Shown here: positions 41,501 through 49,205 of the stretch, piece after piece
How positions within the stretch are numbered: the first letter of the stretch is position 1
How the letters are laid out: the number at the start of each line of letters is the position of its first letter
Assembly: GCF_027595985.1 (NCBI RefSeq)
Contig: NC_073308.1
Coordinates: 14,662,511-14,726,510 of the forward strand
DNA length: 64,000 nucleotides
DNA from: Sorex araneus
Lineage: Eukaryota > Chordata > Mammalia > Eulipotyphla > Soricidae
Direction of reading: 5' to 3'
Translations under genes and position numbers: made by a program
Notes under the pieces: model-generated
Databases searched by the model: none
What the model was told of the DNA's origin: nothing
Seen by the model: only the letters and a program-made list of their open reading frames with translations

Positions 41501-44360
41501 GGGACAAGCCTTTCCATGTGGTGAACAGTCCCTGGGGTGCTGACTGAGGGCCGGCTATGACACAGACACGCCTCAACACGCTGCCATCATGAACATAGAG
41601 AAAATATGCTCAAATGGTCAAGTCGCATGGAAGATGAAATGAAGAAGCTTGGCTTGGCCTTAACAGACTTCAGAGCACAAAGTGACACCACAAAAGCTCA
41701 TGTACCTTCCATGTCAGGAGGAGCAAGGTGGTCACCGCAGACAAGGCAGGTGAGTCAGAAAGAGCGAGTGCCTGGCCAGGGCTTTAGGGTGCCTACGTAA
41801 AAAGTCATGAGCGGATCGCACAAGTCCTTCACAGGCCACTTTACAGTGACAGGCAACTGAGTTATGCTGTTGTCCCGACGGTAAAGTGTTAGCGAGACAC
41901 CGGAAGTCACAAACATGGCTTAGCGAGGAGCATGTTCCTGAGTCACAACACCTAGGAAGAACGGACACAGAGTCAGGGCACAGTCCCAGCAGGCCGAAGG
42001 CCGATGTCACTGCGACTGGCAGCACGGTCACCACCACCTCCACAGCAATGTCCGTGAAGCCAGCAGGGTGACAGTCCTTCCATGGAGCCACGTCACCCTC
42101 TCACCTCCATGGCCAGTTGTGGGTCCCCCCCAGAACAGAAATGCCTGCATGCATACTGTCCACACTCCATCTACAGACTCCAGAAACAGATTTAAGAAAC
42201 TCAAATCAAAAACACCTTTCACCCATGAGTGCTCCTATCTGAGAGATCTCTGTCTCACGTGGAACTCAGCATTAAAAGGAAAACATGAAACTGAAGGTTC
42301 TTCCATAGCTGCTGAGAGCATCGCCCATCAGTATCTGAGGCACCTAAGGACCTATTTCAGCAACCCGGGCCTAGATGGGCAATCTTAGGCTTCTCGCTTC
42401 AGTTTGTTGCTCCTTGCCCAGACAGTACTCTGACTGTTAGTGCCGGGAATATGCCACAATTGCACACAGAAGGAACACTGGGTTATACGAAAAAGTTCTC
42501 GAGCCAGAAAGCCGTCTCAATGGACGGGGTGCATGCAAGGGGCGTGCTGGAGTCACGGTTTGCTCCCTGTCCCGCAGGGCCCCTGAGTCGTATCAGCAGT
42601 GAGCCCTGAGCAGAGCCAGAAGCAATCCTGGAGCAGCACCAAGTATGGCCCCCAAATAAAAACCAAGGAAAAAGTGCCCCCTCCCCCCTTCCTTGAAAGA
42701 AAACTACAGGTTCAAGTCAACACCAAGCACCGTGGCCCAAGGGCACCTTTACCTTGGTGTTTCCTCCGCTTGGATGAAGGCACCCCTCCTTCAGGATTCA
42801 TGATGTAACCAGAGAGCTGGAGCCAGGAGGGGTGGCCCAGGGTGTCAGCTCGCCAGCCCCAGGGCTGGAACTCACTTCTTGACTCAAACCAGCAAGGCCG
42901 TGTCAGGTTCAGAGAGAAATGGCGACTGCTCAGGTAGGGGTATGGGGAGCGGGAATAATGCCCAGGCCACCTCATACAGCTTGAGATGTGTCTGTGCCAG
43001 CACTGTCTCTGCAGGTCCTCCAGCAGCATGGGCCAGTCTCTGCCTAGAGTCCTCTGCACGGGTGGCAACATGGGGGATCTGGAAGATGAGCAGACAGGAT
43101 AACAGGCAGACTTGAGGAACCCTTCCTGCCCACACAGAGTCCACCAAACCTGAGCCTGCTTCCTCCAGGGAAAAGAGCCCCTGGGGGAAGGACCCCTGTG
43201 AAGGACCGAGAGTGGGAGAGCAGCCAGATGCAACCATTCCCGGTGACTCCTGAATATGCTCCTTATCCCAGGGTGAGTGACACTCATACTCAGAAACATG
43301 GGCAGAATTAACTAGGCTGCCCACACAACCGCCAGTACTTCAAAATGCAAAGCTAAGAGACAGATCAGCCACTGGCAGTGACTTCCCAGCGCTGCACGAC
43401 AGCACAGCAAGAAGAGCGCAAGCTGCCTGCATGCTGCTGACCCTGGTTCCGTCCCCAGCTAGGAGTGACCCCTGAATGCAGAGCCAAGAGTAAGCCCTGA
43501 GTACCACTGGCCGTGGCCCACTCCCCACAAACTTTCTGGCAAAACCCAGTGAACAAGATGAGATCTATGTGCAACACGAGATCTAAATAAAATAGGGAAG
43601 ACAAATGGAATTCAAAGAGAAAGCTCTCTTCCAACTTGGGTCTGGGCCCAGGGAACTGGTTCCAAAGGCTAGTGCAAGGCCCAGGTTCAACCTCAGGATC
43701 ACATGACGGGTGCCCCAGTGTCATTAAGGTCTACACCCTCAGCCCCAGTAGGTCACAAGCCAGGAAAGGGTTGTTTTGGGGGCCATACCAGGCAAAGCTC
43801 AGGGGTTACTCCTGGAGGTCCTGGGGGACTATATGGGATGCTGAAGACTGAACCCGGATTTACCGCGTGCAAGGCAAGCGCCCTACCTGCTGTACTATCA
43901 CCCTGGTCACAGGCCAGAAATGTTTTAAAATAAAAACGTTTCCAACCAGTAGTTTTGTTTTGGGGGCATCCCTGCCGGCAGTGCTCGGGGCACCATCAGC
44001 CGCGCCAGGAAGGCGCACGGGCCGGCCGGGCCAGAGCGCGCCCTCTCCCGCCGCGGAGGCCGTAGTCTCCGGACGCCGCACAGCGCTTCCCGGGGCCTCC
44101 CTCGGCCCACCCGGCGGGAAGGCTCCCCGCAGGGCCGGGGGCGCCGTGCCCGCGCGCCGAGCGCGCCCCCCGACTCGTCCGCCCGGCGCGGGCCCGAAGC
44201 CCCACGGCCGCCCGGGCCCTTCGGGGGCCTCGGAGCAGGCCGGGGGCGCGGGGGTCTCCGCCCGCCCCCCGCCCCCGCCCCGGCGCGCCCGCCCTACTGA
44301 CCGGCCTCGCCCCGCGGCGCAGCGGCCGTAGCCCCTCCTCACACAGCGCCACGCTTCCAT
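30735..44360 (-). CDS. ANGEL2: ANGEL2, complete coding region in nine exons
   Basis: Joining, on the minus strand, 44360-44302, 43078-42753, 39036-38780, 37225-37156, 36010-35589, 34719-34593, 33938-33881, 32613-32450 and 30886-30735 gives 1635 bases, 544 residues plus stop, the same length as human ANGEL2. All junctions are GT-AG with matching phase. ANGEL2 belongs to the CCR4-type endonuclease/exonuclease/phosphatase (EEP) family; it hydrolyses RNA 2',3'-cyclic phosphates and has been linked to mitochondrial and stress-related RNA processing. The Mg-binding motifs are visible: LQEVQED in exon 4, CGDFNSVPGSPLY in exon 5 and SSDHLPLLAKF in the last exon. It converges on VASH2 and starts in its own CpG island. 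Confidence 0.96.
31151..31300 (+). mobile_element. SOR-like SINE, sense, in ANGEL2 intron 8
   Basis: ggggctggagtgccagcac head through atcgccgggtgtgaccccaaaac, lacking one of the two internal tandem motifs (the gagtgcagagccaggag unit is absent). Confidence 0.9.
31681..31852 (+). mobile_element. SOR-like SINE, sense, near consensus
   Basis: ggggctggagcgatagcac through gggtgtgacccaaaaagg, complete. Short matching flanks (gctgcctg at about 31669 and 31853) suggest the target site. Confidence 0.9.
31940..32083 (-). mobile_element. SOR-like SINE, antisense
   Basis: tttttgggtcacgcctagctg to ctatcgctccagcccc, with the first internal motif lost. It forms an inverted pair with the copy ending at 31852. 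Confidence 0.85.
32450..32613 (-). CDS. ANGEL2: ANGEL2 coding exon 8
   Basis: 164 bp, acceptor cccgttcag, donor cagccag|gtacag. It encodes SSSLQHRFSLSSVYSHYTPD and TGVPEVTTCHSRSAITVDYI FYST. The end (RKEDISLQP) differs from the human EKEDVAGHP. There is no in-frame Met. Confidence 0.93.
32952..33125 (-). mobile_element. SOR-like SINE, antisense
   Basis: Poly-T start, gggtcacacctggcaatgctc to actactgctctggctc. A truncated antisense copy follows at about 33153-33247. Confidence 0.85.
33465..33640 (-). mobile_element. SOR-like SINE, antisense (left arm of inverted pair)
   Basis: tttttgggtcacacctggcg to gctatcgctccagcctc, near full length. It is separated by only about 15 bp from a sense copy. 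Confidence 0.9.
33655..33826 (+). mobile_element. Young SOR-like SINE, sense (right arm of inverted pair)
   Basis: ggggctggagtgatagcac to gggtgtgacccaaaaagc plus A-tail. The perfect flanking repeat aataatttttc (just before 33655 and after the A-tail near 33830) is the target-site duplication. It lies 55 bp from ANGEL2 exon 7. Confidence 0.93.
33881..33938 (-). CDS. ANGEL2: ANGEL2 coding exon 7
   Basis: 58 bp, acceptor ttcttacag, donor gaaaa|gtaagt. It encodes ADPTQTELNKSEVVEPAEK, aligning with human SDLTQTQLKQTEVLVTAEK. At 58 bp, its skipping would shift the frame. It is flanked closely by SINEs in opposite orientations. Confidence 0.88.
34026..34203 (-). mobile_element. Young SOR-like SINE, antisense, with 12-bp TSD
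   Basis: Poly-T, gctttttgggtcacacctgg to gctactgctccagcccc. The perfect duplication gagacattcaaa lies at 34014-34025 and 34206-34217. It sits 88 bp upstream of ANGEL2 exon 7 in transcript sense. Confidence 0.92.
34593..34719 (-). CDS. ANGEL2: ANGEL2 coding exon 6
   Basis: 127 bp, acceptor ctgtgtag, donor ggcag|gtgagt. It encodes VSGQEQSSRGQRVLTIPIWP and PNLGISQNCVYE, then a divergent GPRAQRTEKA. There is no in-frame Met, so it is not visible as an ORF. It is a loop insertion specific to ANGEL proteins within the EEP fold. Confidence 0.92.
35042..35183 (-). mobile_element. SOR-like SINE, antisense, 3'-truncated
   Basis: Begins at ctcaggggttactccc without the usual ggtcacacc end, then ggaccatatgggatgctgggg to ctactgctctggctcc. 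Confidence 0.85.
35191..35236. repeat. GT/GC alternating tract
   Basis: A (GT)n run passes into gcgcgtgcacgcgcgcgcgc, an uninterrupted alternating purine-pyrimidine stretch of Z-DNA type, directly after the SINE in ANGEL2 intron 5. Confidence 0.9.
35589..36010 (-). CDS. ANGEL2: ANGEL2 coding exon 5 (EEP core)
   Basis: 422 bp, acceptor cccttgcag, donor ggcaag|gtgagt. It encodes GYHCEYKMRTGQKPDGCAIC to DYAGLAIGK, with VANTHLLYNPRRGDIKLTQL and the catalytic-type CGDFNSVPGSPLY. This is the best conserved part of the protein. Confidence 0.96.
37156..37225 (-). CDS. ANGEL2: ANGEL2 coding exon 4 (catalytic Glu), no internal ATG
   Basis: 70 bp between ttttaag and CTGG|gtacag on the minus strand. 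It encodes VLCLQEVQEDHYGAEIRPSL ESL. The Glu of LQEV is the conserved metal-binding residue of the EEP family. It has no Met, so it would be missed by ORF scanning. Its phases (0 in, 1 out) fit both neighbours exactly. Confidence 0.95.
37505..37712 (-). mobile_element. SOR-like SINE, antisense, with internal amplification
   Basis: Four tandem versions of 'gcactcagg...actcctg' (tctgcactcagggatcac, acggggctcaggacttac, tccgtgctcaaggctcac and so on) instead of two, then an eroded head ending tattctctctccc. Confidence 0.75.
38499..38580. repeat. (CA)n microsatellite with CG-alternating core
   Basis: Runs of acacacacac interrupted by gcacgcgcgcgcac, in ANGEL2 intron 3 about 200 bp from exon 3. Confidence 0.95.
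38780..39036 (-). CDS. ANGEL2: ANGEL2 coding exon 3
   Basis: 257 bp, acceptor ttaacag, donor gcggat|gtaagt. It encodes VIKRRWEYICNQSKEKTTT, then FDFSVMSYNILAQDLLEDN and FPNILKEIKHFDAD, the first strand-helix of the EEP fold (SYNIL motif). Confidence 0.95.
39230..39600. repeat. Degenerate G-rich tandem repeat in ANGEL2 intron 2
   Basis: Units of about 100-130 bp carry 'ggccagggcagagctcagggca' or variants, followed by 'gggcagt(g)g' and 'gggg...tgcaggggg'. Copies begin near 39310, 39385, 39460 and 39570. It explains the overlapping plus-strand frames here. Confidence 0.6.
39601..42752. other. ANGEL2: ANGEL2 intron 2, remaining part
   Basis: Apart from a (ATTC)n tetranucleotide run at 40980-41000 and SINEs at 41225-41388 and about 42530-42660, I see no feature. 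Open frames of up to 119 codons have no resemblance to a known family. Confidence 0.5.
41225..41388 (+). mobile_element. SOR-like SINE, sense
   Basis: taagcacagcagggagagcac, caggctcgattcccagc, cccatatggtccctgagc and the tail gccaggtgtgacccaaaaaacc. Confidence 0.85.
42753..43078 (-). CDS. ANGEL2: ANGEL2 coding exon 2
   Basis: 326 bp, acceptor atcttccag, donor caccaag|gtaaag. It encodes SPMLPPVQRTLGRDWPM through EGGVPSSKRRKHQ. The block HRHISSCMRWPGHYSRSPYP is nearly identical to human, while the flanking parts are looser. This is the variable N-terminal region ahead of the EEP domain. Confidence 0.94.
43391..43520 (+). mobile_element. SOR-like SINE, sense, diverged
   Basis: gacagcacagcaagaagagcgc head, ggttccgtccccagc, then gaatgcagagccaagagtaa; the central catatggtcc segment is deleted. 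Confidence 0.65.
43772..43915 (-). mobile_element. SOR-like SINE, antisense, in ANGEL2 intron 1
   Basis: gttttgggggccataccagg, ctcaggggttactcctgg, atatgggatgctgaagac and the head tactatcaccctggtc. One internal motif is missing. Confidence 0.85.
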
Positions 44361-44560
44361 CCCCGCGGCGCCCGCGGCCGCTACGTCCCGCCGCGCGTCC
44401 CCATCTCCCGGCCGCGGCCCGGGCCCGCCGCAAGGCACGCTGGGAGCAGCCGTCGCCAGGACCCTGGCTGCGCGCGGAAGCCTCGGATCTGGGTCTCCGC
44501 AGGGTCACGGGCCGCACCTGCGCAGAGCTCGTGAAGCCAGGGCGGCCATGGCTGAAAAGG
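43950..44560. promoter_or_regulatory. ANGEL2: ANGEL2 CpG-island promoter, possibly bidirectional
   Basis: CpG-dense interval around ANGEL2 exon 1. Its right edge (cctgcgcagagc near 44518) has an NRF1-like TGCGCA. On the plus strand, 180 bp from the ANGEL2 ATG, a strong-Kozak ATG opens a short frame ending in a splice-donor-like sequence. No TATA box is seen. Confidence 0.75.
44302..44360 (-). CDS. ANGEL2: ANGEL2 coding exon 1
   Basis: 59 bp: MEAWRCVRRGYGRCAAGRG plus CG of a split Arg, ending CG|gtcagt. Human begins MEAWRCVRKGYGHC. An upstream in-frame ATG exists in the CpG island (MPCGGPG...), but conservation favours this start. The Arg-rich, uncharged-acid-free N-terminus could act as a mitochondrial presequence. 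Confidence 0.92.
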
Positions 44561-44605
44561 GCAGAACACCGCCACTGATCTTAAAGAAACAGAAAGAAGC
44601 TAAAG
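44548..44605 (+). CDS. Candidate divergent first exon, unknown product
   Basis: ggcggccATGG opens MAEKGRTPPLILKKQKEAK, a lysine-rich frame, and is followed at 44605|44606 by AAAG|gtacaa, a plausible donor. If unspliced, the frame runs on to TAG at 44632-44634 (28 residues). It diverges from ANGEL2 and shares its CpG island. I do not recognise the peptide. It could be the 5' exon of a small protein, a spliced lncRNA, or chance. Confidence 0.3.
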
Positions 44606-44801
44606 GTACAACAGCGGCCAGGAGCCAGCTCTAGTCTGGCAGGAAAGGTCCCTTGACCCGGGCCCAATCGTTTTCAGTCCCTAGTGTTGGATAACATGGT
44701 CAGTCCTTTCTCCTCTGCTGCAAGGAGCTTAGGTTTACTGAGTAACACCCGTCACAGTGCTCCAGAAGCACTCCCATTAATCTTTTTTTTTTTAACTTCT
44801 C

Positions 44802-45590
44802 TTTTAAAATTATTTTTATTTTTTTATTTTTTAATTAGTGAGTCACCGTGAGGATACAGTTACAGATTTACACATTTTCGTGCTTGTGTTTCCCTCATAC
44901 AGTGTTTAAGAACCTATCCCTCCACCAGTGTCCATTCTGTACCACCAATGAACCAAGTATCTCTCCCACCCCCCATTCCCACCCCCCCACCCCGCCTCTG
45001 TGGCAGGGTATTCCATTTTGTTCTCTCTCTCCTTTTTGGTGTTGTGGTTTGCAATAGGGGTATTGAGTGGCCATCATGTTCAGTCTTTAGTCTACTTTCA
45101 GCATGTATCTCCCCTCCCGAGTGGGCTCTCCAATCACATTTTACTTGGTGTTCCCTTCTCTATCCGGGCTACCTTTCCCCCAGCATGTGAGGCCAGCTTC
45201 CAAGTCATGGAGCCAACCTCCTGGTATTGTATACTACTATTCTTGGGTGTTAGTCTCCTACTCTGTTATTTTATATTTCACAGATGAGTGCAATCTTTCT
45301 ATGTCTGTCCCTCTCTTTCTTTTTTTTTTTTTTGCTTTTTGGGTCATACCCAGCGATGCTCAGGGGTTACTCCTGGCTCTGCACTCAGGAATTACTCCTG
45401 GCGGTGCTTGGGGGACCATATGGGATGCCGGGGATCGAACCTGAGTCGGCCGCGTGCTAGGCGAACGCCCTACCCGCTGTGCTATCGCTCCGGCCCCTGT
45501 CCCTCTCTTTCTGACTCATTTCACTTAGCACGATACATTCCATATTGATCCACTTATATTCAAAGTTCACGACTTCACCCTTCCCATTCA
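44802..45590 (-). mobile_element. L1-like 3' end, antisense, 13-bp TSD, with nested SINE
   Basis: The perfect duplication tttttaacttctc at 44789-44801 and 45591-45603 bounds the insertion. Inside, antisense text typical of L1 3' ends is seen (gtgagtcaccgtgagg; catttcacttagcacgata near its far end). A SINE at 45316-45497 interrupts it, so the L1 piece was about 590 bp and strongly 5'-truncated. Confidence 0.85.
45316..45497 (-). mobile_element. Young SOR-like SINE, antisense, inside the L1 fragment
   Basis: Consensus-like from the poly-T to gctatcgctccggcccc. The L1 flanks repeat ctgtccctctctttct on both sides (left copy just before 45318, right copy from about 45497), a 15-16-bp target-site duplication. 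Confidence 0.93.
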
Positions 45591-46248
45591 TTTTTAACTT
45601 CTCCTTGTGCTCTACTTCCCCTATTTGTTAATCACTCATTTCCCCTAATCAGACCCTGTGACTTGTAAAGTCAGGTTCCTCAGAGGACTCTGAATTTTGT
45701 ATTTGTCAGTGAAATATTGCTTTTCTCTTTCCCTTACGTCCTTTGCAGTTTACTCTAGAGCTATGTCCTTCTTGATAGACGCAGGAAGACAGTTAATGCT
45801 ATGCTCTTGTTACTTGAGAGTTAATTGACCCGAATAATACCTAGTCCTGGGCATCTGTCATATTTACTCAATTTAGGCCTCAGAACCCTCCCCAAAAGGA
45901 GTTTCCTGGCGAGGGACTTGGATGGACCCAGGCAAACTGTAAGCTGCCCTGGCATCAAAAAGGGATAGGCCATGCACCATAAAGCGTATAATAAGTTAAG
46001 AGCATGGTCATGGACAAACTCTGTCATGACCCCAAAAGAAGTAACTGGATATTGACCCTGCTGGGGTTAAGAAGGACTAATCTGTCCTGAGGACTGTAGT
46101 CTGGGATCTAGAGCAAGATGGTCCCCAGGAGAGCCACCCTTTAAGCTTAATGTATCTCTTACTGTGTCCATACAGAAATGACTAAAAGATTATTAAGTAA
46201 ATTTAAGATTTACTTAAGTAAATGTAATCCATTTAATCCCAGTTAAAT

Positions 46249-46505
46249 GGGGGCGGAGTGATATAGCACAGCAGGTAGGGCATTTGCTTTGCACGTGTGG
46301 CCGACTCATGACACACGTTTTCTCCGTCCCTCTTGGAGAGCTCGGCAAGCTTCTGAGAGTATCCTGCCCGCATGGCAGAGCCTGGCAAGCTCCCCATGGC
46401 ATATTCGATATGAAAAAAAGGGTTAACAGCAAGTCTCACAATGGACACATTACTGGTGTCCACACAAGCAAATTGATAAACAACAGAACAGTGCTACAGT
46501 GCTAC
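46249..46505 (+). mobile_element. Long chimeric SINE (SOR head, unrelated body), sense
   Basis: It begins like SOR (cggagtgatatagcacagcag, tttgctttgcac) but after the box B region switches to a different body: ttctccgtccctcttggagag, gcagagcctggcaagc, atattcgatatg, aagtctcacaatgg, and ends agtgctacagtgctac without an A-tail. Similar bodies recur at 46979, 50157, 53022 and 63476. Confidence 0.85.
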
Positions 46506-46846
46506 TGGTTAACTGGATTTGGACTAAGGAAAGGAGAACTATGCCCTTAGATGGAATTCTGCCCTTGGGCGGATCTTCTAGAGGATGAGATTTTGTCCTA
46601 GCTTCCCCATAAGGAAGGGCTCTATGTATGTTGATTGTGCTACCTCACCTGTGTGTAATAGCTACCTTTGAAGTTTTCCTTTTAACTATGGCTGGGAGAC
46701 AGGAGTGGGAGAGAGCGAAACTGGTTGGGGTGTGTGAGACTGGAATGAGAGGCAGTGTGAGTCTGAAACGCAGATGGAGATTGGAGTGAACAGTGACTGA
46801 TCACCAACCAGTTTGGTGTGCCTGTCAGCAGTGGCTGGTCAGGGTT

Positions 46847-46978
46847 GGAGAAGTGGCTCATGACCACCTAATGCATGCAGCGCGTGCCCACAATTTTTGA
46901 ACCCACATCCAGTATCCCACATAGTACCCTAAGCAATGCTAGTAGTACCTAAGCATTGTGTGGTGTGACCCTCAAAAT
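46847..46978 (+). mobile_element. SOR-like SINE, sense, old
   Basis: gggttggagaagtggctcatg head, cagtatcccacatagtaccc, tgtggtgtgaccctcaaaat tail. It is followed directly by the antisense long SINE. Confidence 0.6.
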
Positions 46979-47180
46979 AGCACTGTACTGTAGCACCAGT
47001 AATGTCTCCAGTGTGAGACTTGTACTGTTTTTGGCATATCGAATACACCACAGGTAGCTTGCCAGGCTCTGCTGTGTGGGTGGGATACTCTCAGTAGCTT
47101 GCCGGGCTCTCTGAGAGGGGCGAAGGACTCAAACCCTGGTCGGCCGCATGCAAGGCAAATGCCCTACTCACTGACCCTCA
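46979..47180 (-). mobile_element. Long chimeric SINE, antisense
   Basis: Starts agcactgtactgtagcac (the tail of the family read backwards), then ttttggcatatcgaatac, aggtagcttgccaggctctg, and ends with the SOR head ggtcggccgcatgcaagg. The repeated 'accctcaaaa' at 46970 and 47176 may be its target-site duplication. Confidence 0.85.
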
Positions 47181-47499
47181 AAAAAAAAAATTATAAAAAG
47201 GTGAAGTTGGCTCTAAGAAGGTCCACAGATGGGTACAGCTTGGCAACAGTCTGTGATTTAGTTTATTTCTATCATTTGCCTGGAGACTTGAAGGGTGCCC
47301 TTTTGCTGGGTTCTCTAACACAGTGCTCCCACAGAAAATTTGCAGTTATTTTTTGGGGCTACACATCCCTAGCTAGGATTCACTTGCATATTTACGTGTT
47401 TGCAAGTGGTGGAACTGAATACAGGACTTGAGATTCTTGGAGAACATTCTTTAAGTGGAGACCCCTCCAACAGGCAGAACCTGGAGAAGGACAAGGTTG

Positions 47500-48737
47500 T
47501 GGTATCCAGGACTCAGCACAGGGGTGAGGCACTTGCCTTTCACGGAGCTGAACCCGGCCTGAGCCCTGGCACTGTGTTGGACCCTGAGCACTCTCGGGTG
47601 AAACCCCTGAGAACCAAGCTGGAGTACCTGCGATGTTGGTGGACCCCGTGGATGGCTCCTGTGAGTTGGGAGGAGAGAAAGACAGCTTCTCCCACTCCAT
47701 CTCTGCCACCCGGGACCCGCTGGGAAGACCAGGGCTGGAAAGTCTTTGATGAACCCCTGCTGGCATAGGCCTGAGCCCCTGGCCCCCAGCCCTACCAGGT
47801 GGCCGACAGGCCACACCTGAAGTCTTCTTGGTCTGCCAGGCACGGGAGGTGATCCCTGCCACCCGATTTCTCAGGGAGCCATGGACTCAGGCTGGAGCGA
47901 GGGTTTGCTCTTTGCAGGAAAGGAGAAACCAGTCCCAGGCCTGACCCAGGGCTTTCGGGTGTTTCTTGTCTTGCCCTGCAGAAAAGAATTTCAGGAGGAG
48001 ACAAGCAGTGAAGTAAAACAGATTTTATTTGGGGGGCTTTTGAAGGTGTGGAGGGGGAGGGGAGGGGGGAGGGGAGAGGGAGAGAGAGAGAGTAACGTGC
48101 TCAAGAGAGAACACAGGCTTCTCCAAGGATGGAGAAAGCCCCTATATGCTTCCCAGCATTAGACAGGAAAGCATGAAAGTACACATCTCAAGAGGGGAGA
48201 TGTGGGTGACATCTGTGTTTGGGTGACACATGTGTTTGGGTACCACATGTGCTCAGCCACAAGGGTGCAAGCAGCACACAGGCTCAGGCACCCCCTGTGT
48301 GTGTTTCCTTTGTTCAAGATGGCTTTTATAGGGTTTCTCCAACCTGCCCCCGCGTGGGGCCTCCACCAGATAAAAGTCTGTTGCTAGGGTTGTTGCTATG
48401 TGGGTAGAATTGGGTGCAGCCTTTGAAACTCCTTTTCTTGACCTTTGGGTCCTCCTGGATCTTCTCTGTGCTGAATCACTAAAATTAATTGGACTAAGGG
48501 AGAGATCTGAGGGTTTTCAAGGAATTTCCCTCATGGGGAGGGGTCCAATCTCCTCAGGGTCTGCTGAAGGTCTTATCAGGTCTTGTTTTCCATATCCACA
48601 GGGTGGATCAGTCTTAGAATTTTCCTTCCCAGAACTTCTGTTGACCTAAGTTTCATTGCCAAGGCCTTTCCCTTATCTGTCTGTCTATATCACCGCAAGC
48701 ACTGTTGGGTGTGGCTCCAAGCCAGAAACAAGAAAGA
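47500..48737 (+). mobile_element. SOR-like SINE split by an LTR insertion
   Basis: The 5' part (cacttgcctttcacggagctg, ctgagcactctcgggtgaaac) at 47500-47633 and the 3' part (gcaagcactgttgggtgtggctcc) at 48693-48737 are continuous once the LTR is removed. Confidence 0.75.
47634..48692 (-). mobile_element. Solo ERV LTR, antisense, about 1.06 kb
   Basis: Bounded by TG...CA, inside a SINE. Minus-strand signals are in LTR order: TATA box CCTATAAAAGCC near 48325-48336, AATAAA near 48021-48026, then a U5-like region with GAAATTCTTTTCTG. Flanking 6-mers ctgcga (47628-47633) and ccgcaa (48693-48698) fit one duplicated CCGCGA after a CpG transition in each copy. No gag, pol or env sequence accompanies it, so it is a recombined solo LTR. 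It belongs to the same family as the copy at 51167. Confidence 0.8.
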
Positions 48738-48739
48738 GG

Positions 48740-48962
48740 ATCTACTGATAGTGGAGGAGATAAGACTGTGGCCTTGCATGCTGCTGACCTGGTTGGATCT
48801 TGGCAGTCCAAACGGTCCCCCCTGCCCACCAGGAGTAATCCCTGAGTACAGAGCTAGGAATAAACCCTGAGCACAGAGCCAGGAGTAAGCCCTGAGCACA
48901 GTGCCAGGAGTAAGTTCTGAGCACAGCTGGGTGGGAACCCCCTTCACCCCTACCACAAATAA
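48740..48962 (+). mobile_element. SOR-like SINE, sense, with internal amplification
   Basis: Head gtggaggagataagactgtggcc. The motif 'ctgagcacagagccaggagtaa' occurs about four times in succession (48840-48920) instead of about twice. Confidence 0.8.
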
Positions 48963-49051
48963 AAAGCAAAGAATCCACATTTATGCTTATGTTTCTTTAG
49001 TACTGATAGCTAAGTTCCTCTTATTCATCAAGAAACCTGCTGTTTCTTTTG

Positions 49052-49205
49052 GCACGTCACACATAGCGGGGCTCCTGCCTTTGTGTTCGGGTGTGTCTCT
49101 TTAGGCAGTCTTGGCAAATTATGTGGTGCTGGGGATTGAACCCAAGGCCTCCTGCATCAAAGCATGCCCCTAGTGCCTGGAGTTGCCTCTGCGGCCTCGT
49201 GGTAT
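49052..49205 (-). mobile_element. SOR-like SINE remnant, antisense
   Basis: tcacacatagcggggctcctg, then ttatgtggtgctggggattg and aacccaaggcctcctgcatc; strongly diverged. Confidence 0.45.
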
